Shown here piece by piece: positions 25,502 through 34,872 of a stretch of DNA of 64,000 nucleotides. The DNA comes from Spirochaetae bacterium HGW-Spirochaetae-1 (GTDB taxonomy: Bacteria > Spirochaetota > UBA4802 > UBA5550): NCBI GenBank assembly GCA_002839375.1, contig PGXY01000003.1, positions 95,863-159,862 on the forward strand, read 5' to 3'. Below the pieces are notes generated by a model. The model was not told the origin of the DNA and searched no databases. It worked only from the letters and a program-made list of their open reading frames with translations. The position numbers and the translations under genes are program-made. Position 1 is the stretch's first letter, and every line of letters starts with the position of its first letter.

Positions 25502-26548
25502 ATGACCGAGCATATACATACCATATCAGTGGACGATGATGAATCCAACCTCCTTCTCATTGAAGCCATGGCTAAAGAGATGGATCTTTCTATACACTCT
25601 TTCGCCGATCCCCTGGAATCTTTGCAGTACATGAAGGAGAATACTATAGACCTGGCCTTCATCGATTACCAGATGCCCGGCATGAACGGCATCGACCTCA
25701 TCCGCCACATGCGGGACCTGCATCCCGAGGCCCCCATCATCATGATCACCAGCGTGAATACCGACAACAGCCTTCGTCTCAGGGCCATCGAAGCCGGCGC
25801 CACGGAGTTTCTCAACAAGCCCCTGAACATGCCCGAATTCAGGGCGCGCGTCAGCAACCTGGTGGATCTCCGCATGATGAACATGCTTCTGAAGGACAGG
25901 GCCATGCTCCTGAAGATAGAGGTAAGGAAGGCGACGGATAAAATAATAAGCCGCGAGCGCGAAACCCTGGAAATCCTGGGCCGCGTCGCCGACTACAATG
26001 ACCTGGAAACGGGAAGCCATATCACCCGGGTTGCCCATTACGCAAATATCCTGGCCGTCTCAATCGGTGAAACGGAAGAATTCAGGGATGTCATATTCAA
26101 TGCCTCGCCCCTTCACGACATAGGGAAGGTGGGCATACCGGACACGATTCTCCGCAAGGAAGGCCCTCTGTCGGAAGAAGAACAGGTCCTCATGCGGGCC
26201 CACCCTCTCATCGGTTACAACATACTGAAGTCGGCCGACAGCTCCTATCTCCGCAGCGGAGCCGTCATTTCCCTGCATCACCATGAACGCTTTGACGGAA
26301 GCGGGTATCCGGCCGGTTTGAAGGGTGTTGATATTTCCCTCATGGGACGTATAACCGCCATGTGCGACGTCTTCGATGCCCTCATGACAAAACGCCCCTA
26401 CAAAAGCGCCTGGAGCCTCGAGCATGTCATTGAATATTTTGAGACCGGCAGGGCAACTCACTTCGATCCCATGCTGGTGGATCATTTCATTAAAAACATC
26501 GACGCCTTCGTGAACATATTCACCAGCTTCGGGGATTCAGAGCCCTGA
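25502..26548 (+). CDS. HD-GYP response regulator, cyclic-di-GMP phosphodiesterase
   Basis: 348 residues. Receiver domain with acidic pocket VDDDE, phospho-Asp55 (AFIDYQMPG), Thr and Lys (LNKPL). A helical linker leads to an HD-GYP domain with SPLHDIGKVGIPD and HHERFDGSGYPAGL, both intact. These enzymes hydrolyse cyclic di-GMP. It is divergent from the hybrid kinase gene and ends 4 bp from the convergent REC-STAS gene, so the three form a signalling cluster. Confidence 0.93.
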   Translation: MTEHIHTISVDDDESNLLLIEAMAKEMDLSIHSFADPLESLQYMKENTIDLAFIDYQMPGMNGIDLIRHMRDLHPEAPIIMITSVNTDNSLRLRAIEAGATEFLNKPLNMPEFRARVSNLVDLRMMNMLLKDRAMLLKIEVRKATDKIISRERETLEILGRVADYNDLETGSHITRVAHYANILAVSIGETEEFRDVIFNASPLHDIGKVGIPDTILRKEGPLSEEEQVLMRAHPLIGYNILKSADSSYLRSGAVISLHHHERFDGSGYPAGLKGVDISLMGRITAMCDVFDALMTKRPYKSAWSLEHVIEYFETGRATHFDPMLVDHFIKNIDAFVNIFTSFGDSEP

Positions 26549-26552
26549 TTCA

Positions 26553-27302
26553 TTATTGCAGGCTATCAATAAAAATCTCCAGGTCCCCGGGAGTAAGGAA
26601 AATCCGGTCAGTAACGATGAAATCACACCCGCCCACCAGGACCCCATAAAACTGACCGGCGATGACGAATGTTTTATCATGATTGAAATCCTTAATCAGC
26701 GTTTCCAGGACCCGTACATCGGCAGTATCGAAATCGGGAAGGGATCGGATATCCACTATGAAATAATCCATTTTGATCATATTCCTGAAAGAGGATCCCA
26801 GCGACCGGGCGGTCTCGGTCCTCATGGCGGCATCCTTCAGGCTCCCGCGCAGTACAAGGACGGTCTGTCCGCCGCTGCGGTGGATTACCATGTTTTCCCT
26901 GCGCCGCTTTTCCTTTGTATTTTCTTCCGCTCGGTTCATCTGCACCCTGGCGACCTCGAGTTTTTTCTTCAGGGTCGCCGCATTATATGGCTTCAGCATG
27001 TAATCCACGACATTGTACCTCATGGCCCTGATGACATCATCCTTATCCCTTTTGGCCGTGAGCATGATGATGGGGATTTCTCCCGTGATCTCATCGTCTT
27101 TCAGTTTTTTGATTACCTCAAATCCATTCATGGCGGGCATGGAAATATCGAGGATGATAAGGTCCGGATTACCTGTCTGGGCCAGTTCAATTCCCATGGC
27201 TCCCGATGAAGCGGTATAGGCCGTATAGCCCATGTTGACGAGCTGCATCTTGATGAGCTCGAGTTGTGTCTTATCATCGTCAATGGCCAGGATTGTTTTC
27301 AT
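26553..27302 (-). CDS. Response regulator with C-terminal STAS-like domain
   Basis: 249 residues from ATG 27302, chosen for GGAG 5 nt upstream; the longer frame is unlikely. The receiver has Asp52 (LIILDISMP), LTAKRDK and the Lys of MLKPYN. After a basic linker (NTKEKRRREN) the C-terminal ~110 residues look like a STAS/anti-sigma-antagonist fold (TVLVLRGSLKDAA, DYFIVDIRSLPDFDTADVRV), where the usual phospho-Ser position seems to be an Asp. It may link two-component and partner-switch signalling (inference). Confidence 0.85.
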   Translation of the reverse strand: MKTILAIDDDKTQLELIKMQLVNMGYTAYTASSGAMGIELAQTGNPDLIILDISMPAMNGFEVIKKLKDDEITGEIPIIMLTAKRDKDDVIRAMRYNVVDYMLKPYNAATLKKKLEVARVQMNRAEENTKEKRRRENMVIHRSGGQTVLVLRGSLKDAAMRTETARSLGSSFRNMIKMDYFIVDIRSLPDFDTADVRVLETLIKDFNHDKTFVIAGQFYGVLVGGCDFIVTDRIFLTPGDLEIFIDSLQ

Positions 27303-27490
27303 CGCCTCTCCATACTGCAGCACATGCATGAACCGGCCGGGACGTAAATATATAAACGGCATGATAGTGACCCGGCGTTGCACAGGGTGCATGTATCATA
27401 CAGTATATTACATTCGTTACTATTTCAAATAATTTTTTTCATATGCAGTGTTATCTTACTTTTCCCCATGCCTTTTCCGTACGATAAGAA

Positions 27491-27553
27491 ATAAAAAAGT
27501 CCCCGGAGGGACTTTCGATAATTGGCGGAAAGGGCGGATTTCATCCCGCCCTT
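27491..27553 (-). terminator. Tandem hairpins, terminator of the LamG lipoprotein gene
   Basis: AAAGTCCC (27496-27503) and GGGACTTT (27508-27515) form an 8-bp stem followed on the minus strand by TTTTATTT. A second stem, AAGGGCGG (27530-27537) with CCGCCCTT (27546-27553), lies just before it. Confidence 0.8.
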
Positions 27554-27566
27554 GAGAAACCGTCTG

Positions 27567-28574
27567 TTACTGGTTTACAGCGGCATTATATCTTGCCAGC
27601 ACTTCCGCTTCTTCGATGTAATCGTTCAAAATGATCACACCGTCTATTATCCCGTCCCAGGCATAGCTGCCATAGGTGCTGTTGTACTTCTCGGCCAGCT
27701 GCGAACCGATGGTGAGTCCGCCGCTCGTATCACGTACGCCGCCCGTAGTATTCTGACCGGCCGCATCGATCTCGCCATTAACATAGAGATTCATCTCCGT
27801 TTCATTCCAGGTTGCAATGATATGATACCATGTTCCGGGTATGATATCAAATGTACCATGTACGCCTATCCAGTTGCCGTCATCGCTATAGAGGAAAAAC
27901 AACAGGCGCGCAGCCGATCCTTCATAATTATAGAGCTGAATACCATAGGCCTCGTCGGAATAGGTTTTGCTCTGTCCCTTGGAAACGATACCGGCATAGG
28001 GTACAATACTTTCAGCATTGATCAGCACTTCAATAGTCCCCTTGTCGCGCAGGGTCAGAGCATCACTGTCAGGAGCCAGCACATAGTTGAGTACCGATGG
28101 ATCCCCGTCAAACTTCAGTGCCGAACTCCCTTCGGTTATACCTTCAACCACTGTAGCACCTACAATCTCATAATCTCCCGACTCGGGATCGAAATCACTC
28201 CACGATGCCACAAGCCGCGGATCGGGATTAACGGAAATGGTATAGGTGACAGTTGTTCCGTCCTCGGCAGTCACTACAAGCTGGTATCCGTCCTGGAGGT
28301 CCGTGGCCTCGGTAATGCCATCGGATTCAAGAAGGGCAACCCGGGCAGTTTCGGCAACATTCAGGCCTTCTATAAAGGAATCCAGTGTTGTTCCAAAGGG
28401 AATATCACTGATTATTGTACCATCAATACTTCCCAGAGAGGGAATCACTGATGTGTCACTGCTGAGAACCTGTTCTTCAGCGTCAGCGACAGTAAGGGAT
28501 TTTCCTGATCCGGAGCATCCAATATAAAAAATTGTCAGCACACTGATCATTAAAGTTACTATTTTGTATTTCAT
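27567..28574 (-). CDS. Lipoprotein with LamG/concanavalin A-like domain
   Basis: 335 residues. Lipoprotein signal ending YIGC. Residues ~45-120 form a short beta domain of the kind repeated in surface proteins (DIPFGTTLDSFIEGLNVAE, TAEDGTTVTYTISVN). Residues ~160-335 are a LamG/laminin-type lectin-like domain (LKFDGDPSVLNYV, GTWYHIIATWNETEMNLYVN, DGIIDGVIILND). Probably a surface or periplasmic carbohydrate- or protein-binding lipoprotein. Monocistronic, with its own terminator. Confidence 0.85.
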   Translation of the reverse strand: MKYKIVTLMISVLTIFYIGCSGSGKSLTVADAEEQVLSSDTSVIPSLGSIDGTIISDIPFGTTLDSFIEGLNVAETARVALLESDGITEATDLQDGYQLVVTAEDGTTVTYTISVNPDPRLVASWSDFDPESGDYEIVGATVVEGITEGSSALKFDGDPSVLNYVLAPDSDALTLRDKGTIEVLINAESIVPYAGIVSKGQSKTYSDEAYGIQLYNYEGSAARLLFFLYSDDGNWIGVHGTFDIIPGTWYHIIATWNETEMNLYVNGEIDAAGQNTTGGVRDTSGGLTIGSQLAEKYNSTYGSYAWDGIIDGVIILNDYIEEAEVLARYNAAVNQ

Positions 28575-28643
28575 AATGATTACCTCATTCTCTTTTCATT
28601 ATCAATCTGTAATCAAATGTAATGAAATGGCCCATGAAGTCAA

Positions 28644-28676
28644 GCAAAAAAGCCCGCACAGGCGGGCTTTTTTGCA
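28644..28676 (-). terminator. Rho-independent terminator, bidirectional in form
   Basis: AAAAAAGCCCGC and GCGGGCTTTTTT form a long stem around a 3-4 nt loop, with T-runs on both strands. It ends the minus-strand electron-transfer operon after the START-domain gene. Confidence 0.85.
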
Positions 28677-28767
28677 TTAATTTATAGTATTATGTCGCAT
28701 AATAGCAATTAATTTTAAATGTAAGCTTTAATTATCCGGGAAAATAAGGAATGAGCATAAAATGAAA

Positions 28768-29385
28768 TTAATTCTTCTTATATTTAAACCTGAGATTATA
28801 CAGGCATTGATAAGGGTTTTCAACATTGCCCAGATTACAAATCCACGAGGGGAGTTTACCTGCAGGATCACCTTTACTCGTATATATAACCCGCGTCTTG
28901 TTTTTATCAGCCTCGCTACTTTTAAGAATCCATGAGAATGTTACATTTGTCATACGTATGCAGTCTGTTTTCGGATAGCCGTCAATCCCGGTATTAGTAC
29001 TTTCGTATATTCCTTTTTCCAGATCCACTTTATCCGACATTTGAATATACATATCCCGGTCTTCAGCAGGCCATGGCAGATCAATCTTCATATAAATAAT
29101 TTTTGAATCGGGAGAAAGCTCTTTGACTATTTCGGCCTTCAGCAATCTGTACATCCATTTCTTATAGCGAGGCACATCCTTCAATATTTTTACCGCTTCG
29201 GGCAGGGGGATATCAATAGTCGTTTCAGCCTTAAACTCCTCAACGGCATAGCCATCCGCTTTCCTGGTTGCCACCTTAATCCCCTTTTCATTTTTTTTCA
29301 CTTCCCATGCGGCATGGGGAGAAAGTGAAACAGGCAAAAATAATCCAGCCAATAATAGAAATAACAGATTTCTTTTAAAATTCAT
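28768..29385 (-). CDS. Exported START-like lipid-binding domain protein
   Basis: 205 residues from ATG 29385, with AGGTG about 7 nt upstream; the longer frame to 29475 is unlikely. Signal peptide MNFKRNLLFLLLAGLFLPVS, cleaved near SPHAA. The rest resembles a START/polyketide-cyclase fold (IKVATRKADGY, VEEFKAETTIDIPLPEAVKIL, DVPRYKKWMYRL, DLPWPAEDRDMYI). START domains bind sterols, phospholipids or other hydrophobic ligands. Last gene of the electron-transfer run, 169 bp after the ferredoxin gene, so its tie to the operon is less sure. Confidence 0.75.
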   Translation of the reverse strand: MNFKRNLLFLLLAGLFLPVSLSPHAAWEVKKNEKGIKVATRKADGYAVEEFKAETTIDIPLPEAVKILKDVPRYKKWMYRLLKAEIVKELSPDSKIIYMKIDLPWPAEDRDMYIQMSDKVDLEKGIYESTNTGIDGYPKTDCIRMTNVTFSWILKSSEADKNKTRVIYTSKGDPAGKLPSWICNLGNVENPYQCLYNLRFKYKKN

Positions 29386-29554
29386 CTCTCCCCACCTGCT
29401 GCTTATACTCTGTAAACAATTATCGCCGTGGCAAGATCTCCCTTGCATGAACTTTAATGAGCTTTCTCCCGACAATGGAGACCATTTTTAAATAAAACCG
29501 CGACACATTTCCTGTTCACCGCCGATCGGACATACATGAAAACTGCCGGCCGTA

Positions 29555-29836
29555 TCATCCGTATTTAATAATGATACCGGAGCCGCCCTTCGGATAGTTG
29601 AAATCAATGGCATCATGATTGCATACGGCATAACATGCCGCACACTCCAGGCAAAGTTCGCGATATTTTGGCGACAACCTGGTTTTATTGTTTTTCGGAA
29701 CAGCCCAGAGATTTGCCATGCACACTGAATTACACATACCGCATCCATCGCATTTCTCTTCATTAAATTTTATAAACTCCCCAGTATCGACGTTTTTAGC
29801 CCTGTGCACATAATCCTGTATTACGAAACCATCCAT
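29555..29836 (-). CDS. FixX-like 2[4Fe-4S] ferredoxin
   Basis: 93 residues with two complete cluster motifs: Cys29/32/35/39 (CDGCGMCNSVC) and Cys62/65/68/72 (CLECAACYAVC). The ending HDAIDFNYPKGGSGI is typical of FixX-type ferredoxins that dock with FixC. It starts 16 bp after the FixC-like gene. In ETF:quinone oxidoreductases of animals the FeS domain is fused; here it is separate. Likely carries electrons within the FixC-FixX pair. Confidence 0.92.
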   Translation of the reverse strand: MDGFVIQDYVHRAKNVDTGEFIKFNEEKCDGCGMCNSVCMANLWAVPKNNKTRLSPKYRELCLECAACYAVCNHDAIDFNYPKGGSGIIIKYG

Positions 29837-29852
29837 AGTATTTCCTCCCTGA

Positions 29853-31322
29853 TCAATTGGAAAGCCTGCCCTGAAGGGACACTTTATTTTTCCCGTATTG
29901 TTTCATAAATATTTTCTTGATGAGGCTCTGCGGCAGCACCTTTATCTTTGATGCAATTGAGGGAACAATCATATCGGCGATTTTTTCCATGTTCTCCCTG
30001 CTTATTCCTCTTCCCATGGGAGCGAGGTACTTACTTCCAAATTCTTTTATCTCCGGATCGGCGAGAACATCGAGTAAATATCCCAGGTGCTCATTGAAGG
30101 TGGTCATGTGATCGTCGCTCCAGTCAAAAACCAGGCTCGGCCCGTTAAAGGCCTGCAATTGTCCAAGCAGAACGACAATCTTTTTCATAAACTCGGGATT
30201 GAACGCACTGTTGCGCCAGAAATTGACGTACTCGTGGCCATACTCGAATTCCTTTCCTACGGGTGACTCCTTCCACATTTTTTCATAGACCGAAAGCGAC
30301 TTTTCCGAAACATCTCCTTTGCCTATGGCATTGGCAGCCGTTTCGATGGCCAGCTGTGCAGTCCAGCAGGCATGCCAGACTCCTTCCCCCTCGAGAGGAC
30401 AGGGGAACCCTCCGGCATCGCCTATGAGCAGTACACCGTTTCCATAGGTCTTGCTGCCAGGTTCAGGCATCCATGGAAGCAGGTGTATCTGAAATTCGCG
30501 TATCTTCGCGTCGATAGATCGGCACATGGACTGAAACAGGGGTATTTTCATAACCTGCTTCAAAAGATCTACGGGCTTTCCGTCCCAGACATCGAGCCAC
30601 TGACCCGCGCCAAGATGGAATCCATCCCTGAAGTTTACCTGGTACGCGCCGCAGTACGGTCCAAACCATACCCATTCCGCGTTGCCGATAACATCATCCA
30701 TTTTTGATTCATTACAGGAAAAATCAATCTGCGGGACCAGCGTAACCTCGTTTTTCTTCCACCGTTTCCGTATTCCCGATTTAATGGCGACAGCCGAATG
30801 GGCGCCGTCAGCCCCTATCACCACATCGGCCTTGATCCGTTCCCCGCTGTCGGTTATCACACCCTTGACCCTTCCGTCCTCCTGGATAAGATCCTTTATG
30901 AGCGTCGATGTGCGCAGCTCGGCGCCGGCGGAACAGGCCGTATCGGCGAGCAGTTTGTCAAGATCACTTCGGTATATGCTGGCACCAGTCCATCCCCGAT
31001 TCTGTCCCTTGTACATGATCCTCTTCTCCGGGAGAGAATTTCTCCCCGTCTGGATGGTGGTGATATGCCGATCGTCAACATCGGTTATAATGAAGGAACA
31101 GCGATTGATCTCACGGTAGGACGGCAGCTGCGTGATCTTCTCCATCATTTCGGGAAAATCTCTCCACCACCGCTGCCCCAGCCCGCACCCTGAAGCATTC
31201 TTATTGCCGGGTACTTCCGCTCTTTCAAAAAATATCGTTTTCAATCCTTTCTCCGCGGCTGTTTTCGCGGCATATGATCCCCCCGGGCCCCCACCTACAA
31301 TAGCAACATCAAATTTTTCCAT
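29853..31322 (-). CDS. FixC-like ETF:quinone oxidoreductase (FAD)
   Basis: 489 residues. N-terminal FAD-binding VAIVGGGPGGSYAA, a second FAD motif VVIGADGAHSAVA, and GVLLIGDAGGFPCPLEGEG match the FixC/geranylgeranyl reductase group. The membrane-binding and quinone region is expected in the middle but cannot be proven by eye. It should take electrons from EtfAB and, with the ferredoxin encoded next, reduce membrane quinone. The 84 bp gap to etfB and 16 bp to the ferredoxin fit one operon. Confidence 0.88.
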   Translation of the reverse strand: MEKFDVAIVGGGPGGSYAAKTAAEKGLKTIFFERAEVPGNKNASGCGLGQRWWRDFPEMMEKITQLPSYREINRCSFIITDVDDRHITTIQTGRNSLPEKRIMYKGQNRGWTGASIYRSDLDKLLADTACSAGAELRTSTLIKDLIQEDGRVKGVITDSGERIKADVVIGADGAHSAVAIKSGIRKRWKKNEVTLVPQIDFSCNESKMDDVIGNAEWVWFGPYCGAYQVNFRDGFHLGAGQWLDVWDGKPVDLLKQVMKIPLFQSMCRSIDAKIREFQIHLLPWMPEPGSKTYGNGVLLIGDAGGFPCPLEGEGVWHACWTAQLAIETAANAIGKGDVSEKSLSVYEKMWKESPVGKEFEYGHEYVNFWRNSAFNPEFMKKIVVLLGQLQAFNGPSLVFDWSDDHMTTFNEHLGYLLDVLADPEIKEFGSKYLAPMGRGISRENMEKIADMIVPSIASKIKVLPQSLIKKIFMKQYGKNKVSLQGRLSN

Positions 31323-31406
31323 TGTTTTTATCCCTACCTAATTTTTTGAACTGTTGCGTGCATCCTTACAGGATCAAAGAATGCTGTTTATTTCCCAATC
31401 ATTTAT

Positions 31407-32207
31407 TCATAAAACACTATCGGCTCTCAATCTCTCGGCAAGTTTTTTCCCTGCTTCCTCGAACGTGGTACCGGCAATAATAGTACAATTTCTTTTTTTG
31501 ACATCAGGGGCGTATAGTTTTTTAATAACAACTTTATTGCCTCCACTGACGCTATAGTTGATCTTTGCCGCATTGAGGGCGGTGTTCGGTTTGTTTTTCG
31601 CCTCCCTCCTCTGTATGACCGTGGGATATCTCAGCTGGCCGATTTCATTGCTTACCATTACGACAGCCGGTAACGGTGATTTAAGAACCTCGTATCCCCC
31701 GGGTATGAGCCTTTCCACATAGAGTTCATTGTCCCGTTTCGAAATTTTCCTGGCCATGGTGATAACGGGTATTCCCAGCATCATTGCAACACCGATCCCG
31801 GTCTGACCGGCGTTCCAATCCGCAGCCTGTCGGCCCACAAGTATCAGGTCATAACGACCTATTGTCTTAATTGCACAGGAGAGGGCCTCGGACGTGCGGA
31901 AGCTATCGAGATTCGCGGAATCCAGATCTTCGTCTTCAACTTTGACAAGCTCATCTGCCCCAACCGCCAATGACTTCAACATCACCGCGTCGGATATTTT
32001 TCTTCCCATGGTAAGAACGGTAACCGTACACTCACCTTTCATTTCATCTTTCATTCTCAGGGCCGCTTCAAGGGCATTTTCGTCGAAAATACTGAGCACC
32101 GGCGGTATGCCCCGGGGCTCGACCCTCTTTAATATGGGATCGACGACAAAGGATGACGGGGGACCTTCCGGGTCCGGAACCTGTTTAATGCAGACAATTA
32201 TCCTCAT
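31407..32207 (-). CDS. etfB: Electron transfer flavoprotein beta subunit
   Basis: 266 residues from ATG 32207 (GAGG 9 nt upstream). The start MRIIVCIKQVPDPEG and later LVGRQAADWNAGQTGIGVA are EtfB hallmarks. It pairs with EtfA, encoded 11 bp upstream, to carry electrons from a dehydrogenase. Whether this is a bifurcating or a simple ETF cannot be decided from these motifs alone. Confidence 0.93.
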   Translation of the reverse strand: MRIIVCIKQVPDPEGPPSSFVVDPILKRVEPRGIPPVLSIFDENALEAALRMKDEMKGECTVTVLTMGRKISDAVMLKSLAVGADELVKVEDEDLDSANLDSFRTSEALSCAIKTIGRYDLILVGRQAADWNAGQTGIGVAMMLGIPVITMARKISKRDNELYVERLIPGGYEVLKSPLPAVVMVSNEIGQLRYPTVIQRREAKNKPNTALNAAKINYSVSGGNKVVIKKLYAPDVKKRNCTIIAGTTFEEAGKKLAERLRADSVL

Positions 32208-32218
32208 AAGCGCCATCC

Positions 32219-33211
32219 TCATACACACTCTGCCACGAGAGCGTTACTGAACGAGGGGATGATCTCCTCGTAATTCCCCACGATACCATAATCGGCTATA
32301 TCGAAAATCGGGGCCTGTGCGTCTTTGTTAATAGCGATAATGGTTCGGGAGGTATACATACCCACGATGTGCTGTGTGGATCCCGATATTCCCACGGCGA
32401 TATAAACCGAGGGCCCGACGATTTCTCCGGTTTGCCCCACCTGCGCCTTCGCATTGATCCATCCCAGGTCGCAGGGCGGCCTGCTTGCTCCCAGGGCCGC
32501 TCCCAGGGTCTTCGCCAGTTCAGCAAGAAGGCCGAACCCCTCCTTGCTTCCGATACCGCGTCCCCCGGCCACAATGATATCCGCATCGTCCAGCTGGGGG
32601 CCTTCCTCAAGTTCCAGTACCCGCTCCATCACCCGGACAGTTACATCTTTTTCATCGATCATTTCCGCTATGGGTATTATCTTTCCATTATACGCATCGC
32701 AACGCTGTGCCTTTTCCTGCGTCTTCGCTCTGACGGTTATAACAGCCGGTTTCGATTCGATATTGTACTCGGCAATAACATTGCCGCTATAGACCGGTTT
32801 CGATAAAACAACACGGCCCTCCTCAATCCACATCGCGACGCAATCCGTCACCAGTCCGGTATCGAGACTGAAGGAAACACGCGGCGCGAGATCAAGCCCC
32901 GGCAATGTATTGCCAAAAAGAACGGCCCGCGGTTCTATCTTCCGGCAGAGCCTTGCCATGACACCGCAATACAGCTCGGGATGAAATTCCTTTAAACCCG
33001 GTGAATCGGCCACGTAAACATGATCAACGGAATAATTAATGAGTTCATTGACAGGGCCGCTCATATTTTCGCCGATTATAACGGCTCCCAGACCGCATCC
33101 CCAGTCATCGGCGAGCCTTCTTCCTGCGCCGAGGCACTCCAGGGTCAGCCGGTCAATTTCCTTTTTTTCATTATATTCGGCATAGACAATGATATCATTC
33201 CTGCTGTCCAT
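32219..33211 (-). CDS. etfA: Electron transfer flavoprotein alpha subunit
   Basis: 330 residues from ATG 33211, with GAGGAGG 5 nt upstream; the frame is open further up but overlaps the oxidase gene. C-terminal FAD-binding region is clear: AGGRGIGSKEGFGLL, ASRPPCDLGW, QVGQTGEIVGPSVYIAVGISG and QHIVGM. Forms the ETF heterodimer with EtfB. It starts 10 bp after the large FAD oxidase gene, its likely electron donor. Confidence 0.94.
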   Translation of the reverse strand: MDSRNDIIVYAEYNEKKEIDRLTLECLGAGRRLADDWGCGLGAVIIGENMSGPVNELINYSVDHVYVADSPGLKEFHPELYCGVMARLCRKIEPRAVLFGNTLPGLDLAPRVSFSLDTGLVTDCVAMWIEEGRVVLSKPVYSGNVIAEYNIESKPAVITVRAKTQEKAQRCDAYNGKIIPIAEMIDEKDVTVRVMERVLELEEGPQLDDADIIVAGGRGIGSKEGFGLLAELAKTLGAALGASRPPCDLGWINAKAQVGQTGEIVGPSVYIAVGISGSTQHIVGMYTSRTIIAINKDAQAPIFDIADYGIVGNYEEIIPSFSNALVAECV

Positions 33212-33221
33212 GACGGCCTCC

Positions 33222-34871
33222 TCATTTCTCACTGAATCCCTCAAAGACATCCTCCATGACGGGCGGGACGTAATCCTCCATGTCCTTTTGCAGCTCATCA
33301 AAAGGCGGAATGTAGTGCGACCCGTCTGAAACATTGTTGGGATCAAAGGCCTGCTTTACCTTTGACTGCCAGAGATGATAATCATTCATCATAGGGCCGA
33401 GCCATTTATACATTTTATGCTCCATGGACGACAGTCCGAATCCCAGTGTCTCCTTGATCGTAGCGTGTGTCGTGGCAAAGAGAAATTCAATTCTATTCTT
33501 CTCCGTTTGGGGTTGTCGGCGATCGAACATGGCTATCTCTTCCAGGTGGCCCCAGTTGCTCGTTCCTTCATATATGCCGCCCCAGGTGCAATCGGCCATA
33601 TCGTCGATAAATGTTCCGTTGGCGATATATTTCTCTTTTATCCGCTCGCCTATTTTAGCCTGTTTGACGCAGCACGCATACATCTCGCTGCTTCCCATAC
33701 TGGTGATAAAAGCGCCGCCGGGCCGGAATGCCATGGCTGGATAAATGGACCGGTGCAATCCCCACCAGAAGTTTGAGTGAAATGGCAGATGACTCGTATC
33801 AATCATGATGCTGTCGTTTTCCCCGACGATATCTTTGATCACCTTTTCCTGGTATTGGGCCTCCCCCTCGCTCTGGGCAGCGATGGCAAAAAGTGTCATG
33901 AACTGAAAAGTCTTCATGATGGAACGCAGCCCCTGGGTATCCAGAAGAATTCGCATGGCCCGGGGTGCCAGCAATCCGAACAAGGCCCCGACGGAACCCT
34001 TGCAGTGAATGTAGCCGATCTCGGAATCCCCGATAGCATATGCCACATTCGTAAATGCGTCATAACTGGGAGAAAATATAAAAAAGACCTTGTGCGTTTT
34101 CGGCAATTCAAATTCCGGAATTATATCGCTGAGTACTCCTTTGAAACGCGGCTCCCGCGGACCATCGGGCCATGAGTAAAGTTTTACCGCGCACTTTGTA
34201 AATACGCCCAGACCGCCGGTTGTTCCACCCCATCCGCGCATGATACCACGCAGACTCGGTCCAGGCCCGTCGCCACAAAACCACCCCGCGCCAGATCCGG
34301 GTGTTCCGATATGCAACATTTCTCCGTCGGGAAGCACCCACTCGACGCCCAGGGGATTCCTGCCGCCAAACCCCGTATAGAGACCGGTCCAGCCGTATCC
34401 CCAGGCTGACGTGACGCTGGCCAGCTGGGACGTGTTGGGCCCGGCGCCGATAATATGGCAATTAAGACCGCGCTTCATGGCTTCGGCCTGCAGCTGCGAG
34501 CAGCAGACGTAAGGCTCGATAACTGCAAACATATTCTTCTCATCGATCTCTATGATCCTGTTCATCCGCCTCAGATCGATCTGCACCACTCCCTCTTCAC
34601 CGGGACCGCCCCATGCAGCCCATCCCGTTGAATGGGCCTTGAATTTTATTCCATGCTTATTGCAGGTCCTGACAATATGCTGAACCTCTTCGGATGTTTT
34701 TGGAAGCACCACTGCCGCGGGTCTCGGTATCCAGGCTTCGGTGTTAAGATTAATCGCCGGCTGCCACGCGTATGAATCCAGCAGGGCCGGTTCCCGGGAA
34801 ATATTCTCTTTCCCCAGGACTTCTTCCATCTCACGGTACGCCTGATCGGAAATTATTTTACATTCCAGCAT
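33222..34871 (-). CDS. FAD-linked (PCMH/GlcD-type) oxidoreductase, large form
   Basis: 549 residues with an N-terminal FAD_binding_4 domain (IPRPAAVVLPKTSEEVQHIV, FKAHSTGWAAWGGPGEEGVV) and a glycine-rich stretch GIMRGWGGTTGGLGVFTKC. The C-terminal substrate cap (SNFWWGLHRSIYPAMAFRPG, FLFATTHATIKETLGFG) is long and unlike a standard glycolate or lactate oxidase. It oxidises an unknown substrate, probably a hydroxy acid or phenol-like compound, and hands electrons to the FeS protein or ETF encoded beside it. Confidence 0.85.
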   Translation of the reverse strand: MLECKIISDQAYREMEEVLGKENISREPALLDSYAWQPAINLNTEAWIPRPAAVVLPKTSEEVQHIVRTCNKHGIKFKAHSTGWAAWGGPGEEGVVQIDLRRMNRIIEIDEKNMFAVIEPYVCCSQLQAEAMKRGLNCHIIGAGPNTSQLASVTSAWGYGWTGLYTGFGGRNPLGVEWVLPDGEMLHIGTPGSGAGWFCGDGPGPSLRGIMRGWGGTTGGLGVFTKCAVKLYSWPDGPREPRFKGVLSDIIPEFELPKTHKVFFIFSPSYDAFTNVAYAIGDSEIGYIHCKGSVGALFGLLAPRAMRILLDTQGLRSIMKTFQFMTLFAIAAQSEGEAQYQEKVIKDIVGENDSIMIDTSHLPFHSNFWWGLHRSIYPAMAFRPGGAFITSMGSSEMYACCVKQAKIGERIKEKYIANGTFIDDMADCTWGGIYEGTSNWGHLEEIAMFDRRQPQTEKNRIEFLFATTHATIKETLGFGLSSMEHKMYKWLGPMMNDYHLWQSKVKQAFDPNNVSDGSHYIPPFDELQKDMEDYVPPVMEDVFEGFSEK

Positions 34872-34872
34872 G

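Noticed and set aside
29488-29763. Minus-strand frame overlapping the ferredoxin gene
   Set aside because: The frame at 29555-29836 carries both complete cysteine-cluster motifs; this one is a shifted reading of it.
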